From assembly GCA_026627345.1 (NCBI GenBank), contig JAPNUP010000183.1:1-62788 (forward strand): a stretch of DNA of 62,788 nt. Reading direction: 5' to 3'. The position numbers and the translations under genes were made by a program. Shown one piece after another: positions 1 to 10,275 of the stretch. The first letter of the stretch is position 1, and each line of letters begins with the position of its first letter. This DNA comes from Bacillota bacterium. Lineage in GTDB: Bacteria; Bacillota; Bacilli; Alicyclobacillales; SLC66. Below the pieces are notes generated by a model. The model was given only the letters and a program-made list of their open reading frames with translations. It searched no databases and was not told the origin of the DNA.

Positions 1-30
1 GAGGTCCCTTCCTTGGAAGGGACCTCTTTT
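1..30 (+). terminator. pyr operon attenuator terminator
   Basis: An 11-12 bp inverted repeat (GAGGTCCCTTCC with GGAAGGGACCTC) is followed directly by TTTT, a textbook intrinsic terminator. It lies 31 nt before pyrR. In Bacillota, PyrR bound to UMP favours such a terminator by blocking an upstream antiterminator. The window begins at the hairpin, so the PyrR-binding loop and promoter cannot be seen. Confidence 0.85.
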
Positions 31-60
31 CATGCAGAGGATCGGTGAGGAGGATGCGAT

Positions 61-612
61 ATGAACGAGGGCAGCGTGGTTTTGCTAGACGAGGCAGGAA
101 TGCGTCGGGCTCTTGCGCGTATTGCGTATGAGATCATTGAACGGAGCGGCTCCGCGCTCGACGAGTTGTCGCTCGTAGGCGTTCGTACGCGCGGGTATGA
201 CCTCGCCCTTCGGCTCGTTGCGAGAATCGCGGAGATCGAGCAGGTGGGCATTCCGTGTCATGCGCTCGATGTATCCTCATTTCGCGATGACATCTCCACA
301 TCTGCTTTGTTGCCGCGCCAGCAGCTTGACCCTACTTTCTTGGGGGCGATCGACAAGCGGCGCATCATACTGGTGGATGATGTGCTGTTCACCGGGCGTA
401 CGGTACGAGCGGCTTTGGATGCACTGACCACAGGCGCGCGCCCGTCTCTTATCCAACTGGCGGTGCTCATAGATCGCGGACATCGCGAGTTGCCGATACG
501 TCCAGACTATGTTGGGAAGAATATCCCGACAGCACGTAGCGAGCGGGTGCGCGTACACGTTGTGGAGCGCGATCAAAAAGATGATGTGATCTTGCAAAAA
601 AGAGGATGGTGA
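61..612 (+). CDS. pyrR: Bifunctional pyr operon transcriptional regulator / uracil phosphoribosyltransferase PyrR
   Basis: PyrR senses UMP/UTP and PRPP, binds the pyr leader RNA to promote attenuation, and can convert uracil plus PRPP to UMP. The 183-residue length matches the family. The type I PRPP-binding loop is visible as ILVDDVLFTGRTVRAAL around residues 101-117, with GVRTRG near residue 40. The ATG follows a GAGGAGG Shine-Dalgarno sequence. It is the first gene of a nine-gene pyrimidine operon and sits directly behind the hairpin it is expected to control. pyrB begins 8 nt after its stop. Confidence 0.96.
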   Translation: MNEGSVVLLDEAGMRRALARIAYEIIERSGSALDELSLVGVRTRGYDLALRLVARIAEIEQVGIPCHALDVSSFRDDISTSALLPRQQLDPTFLGAIDKRRIILVDDVLFTGRTVRAALDALTTGARPSLIQLAVLIDRGHRELPIRPDYVGKNIPTARSERVRVHVVERDQKDDVILQKRGW

Positions 613-619
613 AATCGAC

Positions 620-1534
620 ATGAAGCACGTGATTAGCGCACAGCACTTTGACCGCTCTGAGTTGCTCGCTTTGCTTCAAAAAGCGCAGACGATGCTGCAA
701 GTGAAGGAAATGGGCGGCGCGGATACGCTACGCGGGAAAATCATGGCCGCACTTTTTTTCGAGCCTTCTACAAGGACGCGGCTGTCTTTTGAAAGCGCGA
801 TGATGCGACTCGGGGGAAATGTGATCAGTACGGAGAATGCGCGTGAGTTTTCATCCGCGATCAAAGGAGAGACTTTAGAAGATACGATTCGCGTCGTGTC
901 GGGTTACGCCGATGTGATCGTCTTGCGTCATCATGAAATAGGTGCAGGAGCGAGAGCGGCACATGTGAGTTCCGTACCTGTTTTGTCGGCAGGCGACGGC
1001 GCAGGCGAACACCCGACGCAAGCTTTGCTCGATCTGTTCACGATTCACCAAGAAATCGGACGCGTAGAAGATCTCACGGTCACCTTGATAGGCGACTTGC
1101 TGTACGGTCGGACCGTGCATTCCCTCGTCTACATACTCAGTCAGTTTAAAGGAATTCGCCTGATTTGCACTGCCCCTGCCGCCACTTCGCTGCCGTCTGA
1201 TGTCCTCGCGTATGCGACAGCGCGCGGGGTCGTAGTCGAACAAGAACCTGATTTGGCGCGAGCTTTGCAGTCCGCGGACGTGGTCTACCAGACGCGCGTG
1301 CAAAAGGAGCGGTTCGCCTCAAGTGAAGAGTATGAGAAAAACAAAGCGGCCTACGTGATTGATCAGACCGCGATGACCTACTTGCCGCCACACGCGATCC
1401 TTATGCACCCTTTGCCACGTGCAGGCGAAATTGCGCCGGTGGTCGATGCAGATCCACGCGCTGCTTATTTTCGCCAGTCTCATTACGGGGTGCCTGTACG
1501 CATGGCCCTCCTGCTTCGCGCTTTCGGACAGTAA
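620..1534 (+). CDS. pyrB: Aspartate carbamoyltransferase catalytic subunit
   Basis: Condenses carbamoyl phosphate with L-aspartate to N-carbamoyl-L-aspartate, the committed pyrimidine step. The carbamoyl-phosphate loop FEPSTRTRLSFESA is near residue 50, and HPTQALLDL and HPLPRAGEI further on are typical of the family. At 304 residues it has normal length for the catalytic chain. No pyrI regulatory subunit follows, as usual for Bacillota. It lies between pyrR (8 nt upstream) and pyrC (39 nt downstream) in the same transcript. Confidence 0.97.
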   Translation: MKHVISAQHFDRSELLALLQKAQTMLQVKEMGGADTLRGKIMAALFFEPSTRTRLSFESAMMRLGGNVISTENAREFSSAIKGETLEDTIRVVSGYADVIVLRHHEIGAGARAAHVSSVPVLSAGDGAGEHPTQALLDLFTIHQEIGRVEDLTVTLIGDLLYGRTVHSLVYILSQFKGIRLICTAPAATSLPSDVLAYATARGVVVEQEPDLARALQSADVVYQTRVQKERFASSEEYEKNKAAYVIDQTAMTYLPPHAILMHPLPRAGEIAPVVDADPRAAYFRQSHYGVPVRMALLLRAFGQ

Positions 1535-1573
1535 CGATCGGATTCGTACAAACCTGAAAATGGGGTGCTCCAC

Positions 1574-2875
1574 ATGGGATACCTGATTCGCGGCGCGCGT
1601 CTCGCTGACCCGCGCACAGGGCAAACAGACGCTTGCGATATCCTGATCGAAGGCGATATTTTTGCACAAATCGCACTGGCAGGATCGATTGATGTGGCTG
1701 GTCACGAAGTGTTAGAGGCTGATGGCTTGATCGCTTTGCCTGGGCTGATCGATGTGCACGTGCATTTACGAGAGCCTGGTTTTAGCCACAAGGAAACGAT
1801 AGCCACAGGCACTCAGGCAGCAGCTGCTGGCGGCTTCACGCAAGTGTGTTGTATGCCCAATACTTCGCCTGTGACAGATACACCGGAGGTCGTGCGTTTT
1901 ATTACTCATGAAGCCAAACGACACGGTTTCGCGACTGTACACCCGATCGCAGCCATGACCTACGGTCTAAAGGGCGAGGCCCTCACCGATTTTGGCGCCT
2001 TGAAAAAAGCGGGCGCCGTGGCTTTTTCGGATGACGGCCGCGGCCTTCAGTCAGCCGGTATGATGAAACGCGCATTGCAGCTTTCGCGTGAACAAGGCAT
2101 GCCGATTGCTGTGCACGCAGAAGATGAAACGCTGTCCGCAGGTGGCCATCTGCATGATGGAGCGGTGGCACATAGCCTGTCTATACCAGGGATCCCTACG
2201 GAAGCGGAGACGACCATGATCGCGCGCGATATTCTGTTGGCGCAAGCCACAGGGGCCCATGTGCACATGTGTCACGTAAGTCCGGAGACCGCCGTGGCCG
2301 CCATTCGCGAAGGCAAGCGCAGAGGTGTTCGCGTAACCGCTGAAGTGACGCCGCACCATCTGTTGCTCACGGAGGAAGAAGCACTCACAAAGGGCGCAGC
2401 GGCAAAGGTGAATCCGCCGCTGCGCGCGGCGACAGATCGACGGGCTTGTATCGAAGGGTTTCTCGATGGCACGCTAGACATCGTCGCGACAGATCATGCG
2501 CCGCATACGCCGGAGGAAAAGGCGCGCTCGATTCCGGAAGCGCCTTTTGGCTTCACAGGCATCGAAATCAGTTTGCCGCTGATGTACACAGCGTTTGTGC
2601 AAAGCGGGCTCCTTTCGATCGCAGAATTGGCAGCGCGTATGTCGTGGCGACCAGCGCAGCTATTCGGACTGCCGGGCGGGTTCGTAGCGGCAGGCCAAAG
2701 TGCGGATCTGACATTACTGGACCCGTCTGAGGTGCGAAAGGTGGAACCAGACAGCTTTCGATCGCTTGGGAAAACGACGCCGTTTGCAGGACGTAAACTG
2801 ACCGGCTGGCCCGTCGCGACGTTTTACCAAGGGCGACTGGTCTATGACCGCGTCTACACGCAAGGAGAGGTGTAA
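1574..2875 (+). CDS. pyrC: Dihydroorotase (class I)
   Basis: Zinc amidohydrolase that cyclises carbamoyl aspartate to dihydroorotate. The metal-binding DVHVHLREPG motif near residue 58 and DHAPHTPEEK near residue 300 mark a type I dihydroorotase of about 433 residues. A GTG at 1565 would add three residues, but GGGGTG at 1562-1567 is well placed as Shine-Dalgarno for the ATG at 1574, which is preferred. The gene ends 1 nt before the carA start, consistent with translational coupling. Confidence 0.95.
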   Translation: MGYLIRGARLADPRTGQTDACDILIEGDIFAQIALAGSIDVAGHEVLEADGLIALPGLIDVHVHLREPGFSHKETIATGTQAAAAGGFTQVCCMPNTSPVTDTPEVVRFITHEAKRHGFATVHPIAAMTYGLKGEALTDFGALKKAGAVAFSDDGRGLQSAGMMKRALQLSREQGMPIAVHAEDETLSAGGHLHDGAVAHSLSIPGIPTEAETTMIARDILLAQATGAHVHMCHVSPETAVAAIREGKRRGVRVTAEVTPHHLLLTEEEALTKGAAAKVNPPLRAATDRRACIEGFLDGTLDIVATDHAPHTPEEKARSIPEAPFGFTGIEISLPLMYTAFVQSGLLSIAELAARMSWRPAQLFGLPGGFVAAGQSADLTLLDPSEVRKVEPDSFRSLGKTTPFAGRKLTGWPVATFYQGRLVYDRVYTQGEV

Positions 2876-2876
2876 C

Positions 2877-3968
2877 ATGAGAGCTCGTTTGCTGCTCGAA
2901 GACGGTACGGTCTTTACAGGAACAGGTTTTGGCGCGACAGGAGAGTCGTTCGGAGAAGTCGTGTTTAACACCGGGATGACCGGGTATCAAGAAGTGTTGA
3001 CCGACCCATCGTACTACGGGCAGATCGTGACCATGACCTACCCGCTGATCGGGAATTATGGATGCAATGTGGATGATATCGAATCGATGCGCTCGCATGT
3101 CAGAGGATTCGTCGTACGCGAATGGGCACAGGTGCCGAGTCATTACCGTAGCCGCTTTACGCTCGATACCTTCTTAAAGCGGGAACGGGTCATCGGTATT
3201 GCCGATCTTGACACGCGCAAGCTGACTCGCATTTTGCGCGTACACGGGACGATGCGGGCAGTGCTGACGACAGGTGACGACTCTGTAGATACCTTACTGA
3301 CAAAGCTCCATGATCATACATGGCCGCGCGATCAGGTCGCGCAAGTGACCACGCGCGACGCATACCGGGTACCAGGCGAAGGCCGGCGTATCGTGCTGCT
3401 CGACTTCGGCACTAAGATGGGTACCTTGCGTTCACTGCGCGCGCGCAGTGCGGATGTCATCGTACTTCCGGCCGCCAGCAGTGCCGCCGACATCATGTCG
3501 TGGCAACCGCAAGGGATTATGATGTCAAATGGACCTGGAGATCCGGACGACCTGCCAGATATCGTGTCGACGGTCCAAGAATTGATTGGTCGCGTGCCAC
3601 TTTTCGGTATTTGTATGGGACATCAGATTCTCGCCAAAGCGTGTGGCGCCCGTACGGCGAAATTGCGCTTCGGTCACCGCGGGGTGAATCACCCGGTCAA
3701 AGATCTTAGTACAGGTCGCATCTATATGACTTCGCAGAATCACGGATACGTGGTCACCCCAGAGTCACTGGTCGGCACTGATTTGCAGCTGACACATATC
3801 AACCAGAATGACGGGACAGTTGAAGGCGTTCGCCACAAAGAGGCTATGGCGTTTTCTGTTCAGTACCATCCGGAAGCGCGTCCGGGCCCTGATGACAGTG
3901 ACTATTTGTTCGATGAGTTCTTAGATCAAGTCGAGACGTTTGCCAAAGGAGGTGGGACGCATGCCTAA
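2877..3968 (+). CDS. carA: Carbamoyl-phosphate synthase small (glutaminase) subunit
   Basis: Class I glutamine amidotransferase that releases ammonia from glutamine for the CarB subunit. The N-terminal signature [17 protein letters not shown] is present. The nucleophilic cysteine lies in FGICMGHQ near residue 246, and YHPEA carries the partner His and Glu. The ATG at 2877 is preceded by AAGGAGAGGTG; an upstream in-frame ATG at 2844 lies inside pyrC. Length is 363 residues. The 3' end overlaps carB by 8 nt. Confidence 0.96.
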   Translation: MRARLLLEDGTVFTGTGFGATGESFGEVVFNTGMTGYQEVLTDPSYYGQIVTMTYPLIGNYGCNVDDIESMRSHVRGFVVREWAQVPSHYRSRFTLDTFLKRERVIGIADLDTRKLTRILRVHGTMRAVLTTGDDSVDTLLTKLHDHTWPRDQVAQVTTRDAYRVPGEGRRIVLLDFGTKMGTLRSLRARSADVIVLPAASSAADIMSWQPQGIMMSNGPGDPDDLPDIVSTVQELIGRVPLFGICMGHQILAKACGARTAKLRFGHRGVNHPVKDLSTGRIYMTSQNHGYVVTPESLVGTDLQLTHINQNDGTVEGVRHKEAMAFSVQYHPEARPGPDDSDYLFDEFLDQVETFAKGGGTHA

Positions 3969-6900
3969 GTGGGAACATATTCGCTCGATTCTGGTCATCG
4001 GTTCCGGCCCTATCGTGATCGGCCAAGCGGCAGAATTTGACTATGCAGGCACGCAGGCTTGCCACGCGCTGCGCGAAGAAGGCATCCGCGTGGTCCTCGT
4101 AAATTCCAACCCAGCGACGATCATGACGGATCCGGAAGTGGCAGACCGCGTATATGTGGAGCCGCTGACTGTGGAATTTCTCTCGCAAATTATCCGTCAG
4201 GAAAAACCGGATGGCCTGCTTGCGACCCTCGGTGGTCAAACAGGTCTGAACCTCGCCGTAGCCTTGTCAGAATCGGGGGTATTGGCCGAAGAGGGAGTCG
4301 AACTGCTCGGCACCCATCTGAGCTCCATCAAAATGGCGGAAGACCGGGAGCAGTTTCGCAATCTGATGAAACGACTCGATGAACCGGTCCCAGACAGCGC
4401 GATTGTGACCAGCATGGAAGAAGCACAGCAGTTTCGCGAAGAAGTCGGGTTGCCTATTATTATCCGCCCGGCTTACACGCTCGGCGGCACGGGCGGTGGG
4501 ATCGCCGCGACGGAGCAAGAGTATGTCAGCATTGTGAGCCTAGGTCTCGCGCTCTCACCGATCGGGCAAGTACTGGTGGAACGCAGCATCGCGGGCTGTA
4601 AAGAGATTGAATACGAAGTCATGCGCGATCGCGCCGATAACTGTATCGTCGTTTGTAACATGGAAAACATCGACCCAGTTGGTGTGCACACAGGAGACAG
4701 CATCGTGGTAGCGCCGAGCCAGACACTGACGGACGGCGATTATCAGATGCTGCGCACCGCGTCGCTGCGCATTATACGTGCCCTTGGCATCGAAGGCGGC
4801 TGTAACATTCAGTTCGCACTCGACCCCGATAGCGATCAGTACTATGTGATTGAGGTCAATCCCCGCGTTAGCCGCTCGAGCGCACTGGCGTCCAAAGCGA
4901 CGGGTTATCCGATCGCGAAGATCGCGGCCAAAATTGCGCTCGGCTATACGCTTGATGAACTGAAAAATCCTATTACTGGCCAAACGTACGCCTGCTTCGA
5001 ACCTGCCCTTGACTATATCGTGACGAAGATTCCGCGCTGGCCGTTTGATAAGTTTGCATCCGCGGACAGACGACTTGGCACCCAGATGAAAGCCACTGGT
5101 GAAGTCATGGCGCTCGGTCGCTCTTTTGAAGAATCGTTGCATAAGGCCATCCGGTCTCTCGAGATCGGGATGGATTCGCTCGAATTGCCTTCTTTGGCGA
5201 TGGCCGCAACAGATCTGCTCTGGCAACGCGCTGTGCATGCAGACGACGAACGTCTCTATGTGCTCTTTGAACTGATCAGACGTGGGATCGATATCCTTGA
5301 ACTGCATGAGCGGACAGCCGTCAATGAATTCTTTCTCGCCAAATTGGCTGGTATTGAGTCACTTGCCCGTGAACTTCATGATGGAGGTCTTACGCCACCG
5401 GCTTTGCGTCTCGCCAAGCGGATGGGGTTTGCGGATACGTATATCGCCCGCTTGACAGGTCAGACGCAAGAAAGCATTCGGGCAATGCGTTACGCCGAGG
5501 GTCTGCGTCCTGTATACAAGATGGTTGACACGTGTGCAGCTGAATTTGCCGCGCAAACGCCGTACTATTACTCGTCGTATGAAGAGGAAGACGAAGTTTG
5601 CGAATCTGCTGGACGTAAGGTGTTGGTTTTAGGTTCTGGCCCGATTCGCATTGGTCAAGGCATCGAATTTGACTACTGTTCTGTACATGCCTCTTTGGCC
5701 TTGCGGGCGTGTGGACGCGAGTCGATCATCATCAATAACAACCCGGAGACGGTGTCGACTGACTTCAATATGTCTGATCGCCTCTATTTCGAACCCTTGG
5801 CACTCGAAGACGTCTTGCATGTCATCGATCGTGAGCAGCCAGAAGGCGTGATTGTCCAATTCGGTGGGCAAACGGCGATCAATCTTGCGGGGCCACTGGA
5901 AAAACTGGGGGTGCCGATTCTCGGAACGGCCGTCGAGGATATCGATCGCGCAGAGAATCGCGAGAAGTTCGACGATCTTTTGACCACGCTGAAGATCGCC
6001 CGCCCAGCTGGTAAGGCTGTCTTTAGCACGAGTGAGGCGCTGCGGGCAGCTGAAGAGCTCGATTACCCGGTTCTGGTCAGGCCGTCTTATGTTCTCGGCG
6101 GTCGCGCTATGCAAATCGTATACTCGGCCGATGAGTTGGAGCAGTACATGCACGACGCTGTCATGGCGTCCAAAGAGCATCCGATCCTGGTAGACCGCTA
6201 CCTTGTGGGAACAGAAGTGGAAGTCGACGCGATCTCGGATGGCGAGACAGTCGTTATACCAGGCATTATGGAACATGTGGAGCGAGCCGGCGTTCACTCT
6301 GGAGATTCGATCGCCGTCTATCCGCCGCAATCGCTTAGTGCCGGTGTCATCGAACATATTGTAGGTGATACGGTACGCATCGCTCGCGCACTACGCGTCA
6401 AAGGCCTGATCAACCTGCAGTTTGTCGTGCAAGGAGAGCAAGTCTTCGTGCTAGAGGTCAATCCGCGATCATCGCGTACCGTGCCATTTCTGAGTAAGGT
6501 CACGGGTGTGGCGATGGTTGATGTCGCTATGCGCGCGATTCTAGGGGAGCGTTTGGCCGATCTCGGGTTTACGACAGGGCTGTTACCAGCAGGTGACTCA
6601 GTGTCGGTCAAGGTGCCTGTGTTCTCATTTGCAAAATTGCGCTCGGTCGATGTGACCCTAGGCCCAGAGATGAAATCAACGGGTGAAGTGATGGGCACAG
6701 GTGAAACGTTTGCCAAAGCACTATACAAAGGTATGCTGGCCGCAGGCTTTCGCTTTCCCGGTCATGGCGCCATCTTGGCTACGATCGCAGACAAAGATAA
6801 GCAAGAAGCACTGCCGATCCTGCGCGGCTTAGCGGAATTCGGCTATCACTTGTTTGCTACCGAAGGTACGGCGCAATTTCTCGAGCGTTACGGGATTCGC

Positions 6901-7185
6901 GCAACGACCGTTGAGAAGATTTCTTCTGGCGAAAGTAGCCTACTAGATCTCATCCGCAGCCAAGAAGCCACGATGGTCATCAATACGCTGACGCGCGGCA
7001 AAACCCCACAGCGCGATGGCTTTCGCATACGCCGCGAGGCAGTCGAACACGCAGTGCCGTGTCTGACGTCGCTCGATACTGCCCGGGCCGTGTACGATGT
7101 TCTGGCGTCGCTACGTGTTTCGACGCAACCGCTGCGGGGCAGTCGGAAGGCGGGTGAAGCCGGATGGCTACCGTCGAAGTCGTAG
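3961..7185 (+). CDS. carB: Carbamoyl-phosphate synthase large subunit
   Basis: Makes carbamoyl phosphate from ammonia, bicarbonate and two ATP. It shows the internal duplication of the family: [19 protein letters not shown] near residue 17 and [19 protein letters not shown] near residue 560, each followed by an ATP-grasp domain, with a C-terminal MGS-like allosteric domain from about residue 935. The length of 1074 residues is normal. The start at 3961 follows AAAGGAGGTGG inside the end of carA. No separate arginine-specific copy is visible, so it probably feeds both pyrimidine and arginine synthesis. Confidence 0.97.
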   Translation: MPKWEHIRSILVIGSGPIVIGQAAEFDYAGTQACHALREEGIRVVLVNSNPATIMTDPEVADRVYVEPLTVEFLSQIIRQEKPDGLLATLGGQTGLNLAVALSESGVLAEEGVELLGTHLSSIKMAEDREQFRNLMKRLDEPVPDSAIVTSMEEAQQFREEVGLPIIIRPAYTLGGTGGGIAATEQEYVSIVSLGLALSPIGQVLVERSIAGCKEIEYEVMRDRADNCIVVCNMENIDPVGVHTGDSIVVAPSQTLTDGDYQMLRTASLRIIRALGIEGGCNIQFALDPDSDQYYVIEVNPRVSRSSALASKATGYPIAKIAAKIALGYTLDELKNPITGQTYACFEPALDYIVTKIPRWPFDKFASADRRLGTQMKATGEVMALGRSFEESLHKAIRSLEIGMDSLELPSLAMAATDLLWQRAVHADDERLYVLFELIRRGIDILELHERTAVNEFFLAKLAGIESLARELHDGGLTPPALRLAKRMGFADTYIARLTGQTQESIRAMRYAEGLRPVYKMVDTCAAEFAAQTPYYYSSYEEEDEVCESAGRKVLVLGSGPIRIGQGIEFDYCSVHASLALRACGRESIIINNNPETVSTDFNMSDRLYFEPLALEDVLHVIDREQPEGVIVQFGGQTAINLAGPLEKLGVPILGTAVEDIDRAENREKFDDLLTTLKIARPAGKAVFSTSEALRAAEELDYPVLVRPSYVLGGRAMQIVYSADELEQYMHDAVMASKEHPILVDRYLVGTEVEVDAISDGETVVIPGIMEHVERAGVHSGDSIAVYPPQSLSAGVIEHIVGDTVRIARALRVKGLINLQFVVQGEQVFVLEVNPRSSRTVPFLSKVTGVAMVDVAMRAILGERLADLGFTTGLLPAGDSVSVKVPVFSFAKLRSVDVTLGPEMKSTGEVMGTGETFAKALYKGMLAAGFRFPGHGAILATIADKDKQEALPILRGLAEFGYHLFATEGTAQFLERYGIRATTVEKISSGESSLLDLIRSQEATMVINTLTRGKTPQRDGFRIRREAVEHAVPCLTSLDTARAVYDVLASLRVSTQPLRGSRKAGEAGWLPSKS

Positions 7186-7946
7186 AACAAATGGCGGTCG
7201 GCGACGGACTCTTCTCTCTGCGCTTTCGATCACCGGTCGATCTGCGTCTAGCAGGGGCGTATCATCCAGGTCAGTTTTTACACATTCGCGTATCAGACTC
7301 GTTCGACTTTCTTTTGCGCCGGCCTTTGTCATTGTGCAAAGCTGACGTCAGTCGCAATGAGTTGACGGTCATCTACCGCGCGCAAGGGGAAGGCACCAAA
7401 CGACTTTCACGTGTACGCGCAGGGGATCAGTTAGACGTGTTAGGGCCACTGGGTCGGGGCTTCCCCATTCATGACGGCGATCGTCACGCGTTATTGGTCG
7501 CAGGCGGCATTGGCGTGCCACCGATGCTTGAGCTGGCGCATGCGCTCAAGGCGCGTGGACAGCAGGTGACAGCTGTGCTTGGCTTTCAGAATGCGAGACA
7601 CGTGATTCTGCAAGAGGAACTGATGGCGTATGGCACGGTACACATCGCCAGTGACGACGGAACAGTCGGTACCAAAGGTCTCGTGACGGATCTACTCACT
7701 GACGCGCTGTGCACGGGAGTGAACCGCTACTACGCTTGCGGGCCGACCCCGATGCTGCGCGCGGTGCAGGCGGCTATGCAAGGGTGCTCAGTTCCCGGTT
7801 ACTTGTCGCTCGAAGAGCGGATGGGTTGTGGAATCGGCATCTGCGTAGGCTGCGTGCATCCTATTCGGCGCGGGGGTGACGTCAAACAGGTGAAAACGTG
7901 CAAAGAAGGTCCAGTATTTTCGAGCGAGGAGGTGGTATTCACGTGA
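7164..7946 (+). CDS. pyrK: Dihydroorotate dehydrogenase B electron-transfer subunit (PyrK)
   Basis: FAD/[2Fe-2S] partner that passes electrons from PyrD to NAD+. A ferredoxin-reductase-like FAD domain ([10 protein letters not shown] near residue 53) is followed by a nucleotide-binding region with YACGPTPML near residue 192. A C-terminal cysteine cluster, [15 protein letters not shown] plus a later Cys, suits a [2Fe-2S] centre. Length is 260 residues. Its start overlaps carB by 22 nt and its end overlaps pyrD by 4 nt, so the subunits are probably coupled. Confidence 0.95.
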   Translation: MATVEVVEQMAVGDGLFSLRFRSPVDLRLAGAYHPGQFLHIRVSDSFDFLLRRPLSLCKADVSRNELTVIYRAQGEGTKRLSRVRAGDQLDVLGPLGRGFPIHDGDRHALLVAGGIGVPPMLELAHALKARGQQVTAVLGFQNARHVILQEELMAYGTVHIASDDGTVGTKGLVTDLLTDALCTGVNRYYACGPTPMLRAVQAAMQGCSVPGYLSLEERMGCGIGICVGCVHPIRRGGDVKQVKTCKEGPVFSSEEVVFT

Positions 7947-8893
7947 GTGAGACAACACCTGTGGATCTCTCTGTCGATTTGCTGGGACGTACGCTCAAAA
8001 ATCCGGTCATGCCAGCATCCGGATGTTTCTCCTTCGGACGGGAAGTGGCCGCCTACTATGACCTTGGCCTACTCGGCGCGATCGTAGTCAAAGCGACCAC
8101 TCTGGAGGAAAGGCAGGGGAATCCGACGCCGCGGCTGGCGGAGACACCAGCGGGGATGCTCAACGCCATCGGGCTGCAAAACCCAGGCGTGCAAAAGGTC
8201 ATGGCTGATGAATTGCCTTTTTTGCGCATATTTGAAGACTTACCGGTTATTGTAAACGTCGCAGGCACTGCGGTCGACGATTATGTGGAGGTTGTCAAAC
8301 AACTTACCTTGTCCCCAGACGTATTTGCCATCGAACTGAATATCTCGTGTCCGAACGTCAAGTGCGGAGGCATTCAGTTTGGTACTGACCCGCAGATGGC
8401 AGCCGACATGGTTCGCGCGATTAAGGCAGTCGCACACGTTCCTGTGATTGTCAAATTATCGCCTAATGTGACGGACATCGTCGCGATGGCGGTGGCCTGC
8501 GAGGAAGCCGGTGCGGACGCCTTGTCGCTGATCAATACGTTAGTTGGCATGCAGATCGATGTCGACCGCAGGCGCCCGCTGCTTGCGAATCGCAGTGGCG
8601 GTTTGTCGGGACCGGCGATTCGCCCGATCGCCGTACGCATGGTATACGATGTCACGGAGCGTGTACGTATCCCGGTGATCGGCATCGGTGGCATCATGAC
8701 TGGACGGGATGTGGTAGAGTTTTTGATGGCGGGCGCAACCGCCGTCGAAGTGGGCACTGCCAATTTTGTCGATCCGCTCGCCTGCCCACGCATCATCGAC
8801 GAACTGCGTGACTGGTGTGTGCAGCATCGGGTTACATCGGTGCGCGAGTTGATCGGTGCCGCCAAGGAAGGGGGCTTGCGAGATGGCGCTTGA
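7943..8893 (+). CDS. pyrD: Dihydroorotate dehydrogenase B catalytic subunit
   Basis: FMN enzyme that oxidises dihydroorotate to orotate. [10 protein letters not shown] near residue 130 carries the catalytic cysteine that distinguishes class 1 enzymes from the membrane class 2 type, and [10 protein letters not shown] binds the FMN phosphate. The adjacent pyrK makes this class 1B (NAD-dependent). The chosen start is GTG 7943, preceded by GAGGAGGTGG and overlapping the pyrK stop in a GTGA. The product is 316 residues. An upstream in-frame start at 7898 lies inside pyrK and has no ribosome site. Confidence 0.95.
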   Translation: MSETTPVDLSVDLLGRTLKNPVMPASGCFSFGREVAAYYDLGLLGAIVVKATTLEERQGNPTPRLAETPAGMLNAIGLQNPGVQKVMADELPFLRIFEDLPVIVNVAGTAVDDYVEVVKQLTLSPDVFAIELNISCPNVKCGGIQFGTDPQMAADMVRAIKAVAHVPVIVKLSPNVTDIVAMAVACEEAGADALSLINTLVGMQIDVDRRRPLLANRSGGLSGPAIRPIAVRMVYDVTERVRIPVIGIGGIMTGRDVVEFLMAGATAVEVGTANFVDPLACPRIIDELRDWCVQHRVTSVRELIGAAKEGGLRDGA

Positions 8894-9677
8894 CAGTAAG
8901 ATACGACCGTTGCCCGTGTATATTGCTCTGGACGTGGATACGTATGAAGAGGCCGTAGCTGTGGTAAACGCACTTGGCGACGATGCCATGTACTACAAAG
9001 TGGGCTTACAGCTGTTTAGCGCGGCCGGCCGTTCTATCGTAGAGTGGCTGCGCGCAAAAGGAAAAAGCGTATTTCTCGACCTCAAATTTCACGATATTCC
9101 GCAAACGGTCGAAAAGGCGGTGCGACAAGCCGCGATGCTCGGCGTGCAGCTCTGTACGGTCCACTCGTTGGCGGGACGCGAGGCGCTCGTGCGCGCTGTG
9201 GGGGCCGCACAGGAGTACGGAGCTGCGTCAGCTACCAAAGATGATCAGATGGGGATTCTCGCTGTCACGTTGCTGACTAGTATCGAGGACAAGACTGCCC
9301 AAGAGATCGGTCTTGCAAAAAAGTCGATCGCCGAGCACGTGCGAAGCTTGGCGCTCTTGGCACAAGCGGCAGGCGCTCATGGCGTCGTTTGTTCTGCCGC
9401 AGAATTGCAAGAGATCAAGCGTGCATGTCCGCAGTTGCGGGCGCTGGTGCCAGGCATTCGCCCGGCCGGAGCCGATCGACATGACCAAGCGCGCGTGGCG
9501 ACACCTTCTGATGCGGCGCGATGGGGAGCAGATTACCTCGTAGTCGGCCGAGCTGTGACGACGGCAACGGATCGACGAGCCGCTTATCTCGATATTTTGC
9601 GTGAACTTGCAGATGCCGGGTATTATGAGAGGTGTGGAGGGATGAGACATGACGATCAAAGAAACCATTGCCACTGA
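8883..9677 (+). CDS. pyrF: Orotidine 5'-phosphate decarboxylase
   Basis: Last step to UMP: decarboxylation of OMP. The catalytic Asp-Lys-Asp array lies in [13 protein letters not shown] near residue 63, and the phosphate-binding VPGIRP segment is near residue 190. The ATG at 8883 overlaps the 3' end of pyrD; the longer frame from 8856 adds nine residues with no homologous counterpart. At 264 residues it is slightly long because its tail runs 29 nt into pyrE. Confidence 0.95.
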   Translation: MALDSKIRPLPVYIALDVDTYEEAVAVVNALGDDAMYYKVGLQLFSAAGRSIVEWLRAKGKSVFLDLKFHDIPQTVEKAVRQAAMLGVQLCTVHSLAGREALVRAVGAAQEYGAASATKDDQMGILAVTLLTSIEDKTAQEIGLAKKSIAEHVRSLALLAQAAGAHGVVCSAAELQEIKRACPQLRALVPGIRPAGADRHDQARVATPSDAARWGADYLVVGRAVTTATDRRAAYLDILRELADAGYYERCGGMRHDDQRNHCH

Positions 9678-10275
9678 ACTGTTGGCCATCGGCGCCGTGA
9701 CTCTGCGGCCTGAAGACCCCTATACGTGGACGTCCGGGATTCGTTCGCCGATGTACTGCGACAACCGCTTGACGTTGTCGTACCCACTCATTCGCAGTCA
9801 CATCGCCGATGCCTTTTGTGACATTTTGCAGTCTACCTATCCTGCCGTGGAATGCATCGCGGGCACCGCTACCGCCGGTATCTCGCATGCGGCACTCATC
9901 GCCGATCGTCTAGGGTTGCCCATGGTGTACGTACGCACAAGCGCCAAAGGCCACGGTAAGCAGAATCTGATCGAGGGTCGCTTGCTACGCGGACAACGTA
10001 CCGTTGTGGTGGAAGACACGATTTCAACCGGGGGCAGTGCTTTGGCGGCAGTGGCAGCACTGCGTGCGCAACAAGTGGAGGTACCCCTGACGCTTGCCAT
10101 TTTCGATTATGGGTTTGCCGAAAGCAAGCGGGCTTTTGTAGATGCTGGTGTCTTGTTGCGCACACTCACCGACTTTCCCGCACTCGTCGATGCAGGCGTC
10201 CGGCAAGGGTTGATTAGCGAGACTGACGTGGCACGGCTCCTTTCTTTTGTGCAGGACCCCAAAGCCTATGCCTGA
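9649..10275 (+). CDS. pyrE: Orotate phosphoribosyltransferase
   Basis: Joins orotate to PRPP giving OMP. The PRPP loop is VVEDTISTGGSALAA near residue 120, and the preceding YVRTSAKGHGK matches the catalytic lysine-rich loop. The length of 208 residues is normal. The ATG follows GGAGGGATGAG within pyrF. It is the last biosynthetic gene of the operon; the next gene, an MFS transporter, starts inside its last codons. Confidence 0.96.
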   Translation: MTIKETIATELLAIGAVTLRPEDPYTWTSGIRSPMYCDNRLTLSYPLIRSHIADAFCDILQSTYPAVECIAGTATAGISHAALIADRLGLPMVYVRTSAKGHGKQNLIEGRLLRGQRTVVVEDTISTGGSALAAVAALRAQQVEVPLTLAIFDYGFAESKRAFVDAGVLLRTLTDFPALVDAGVRQGLISETDVARLLSFVQDPKAYA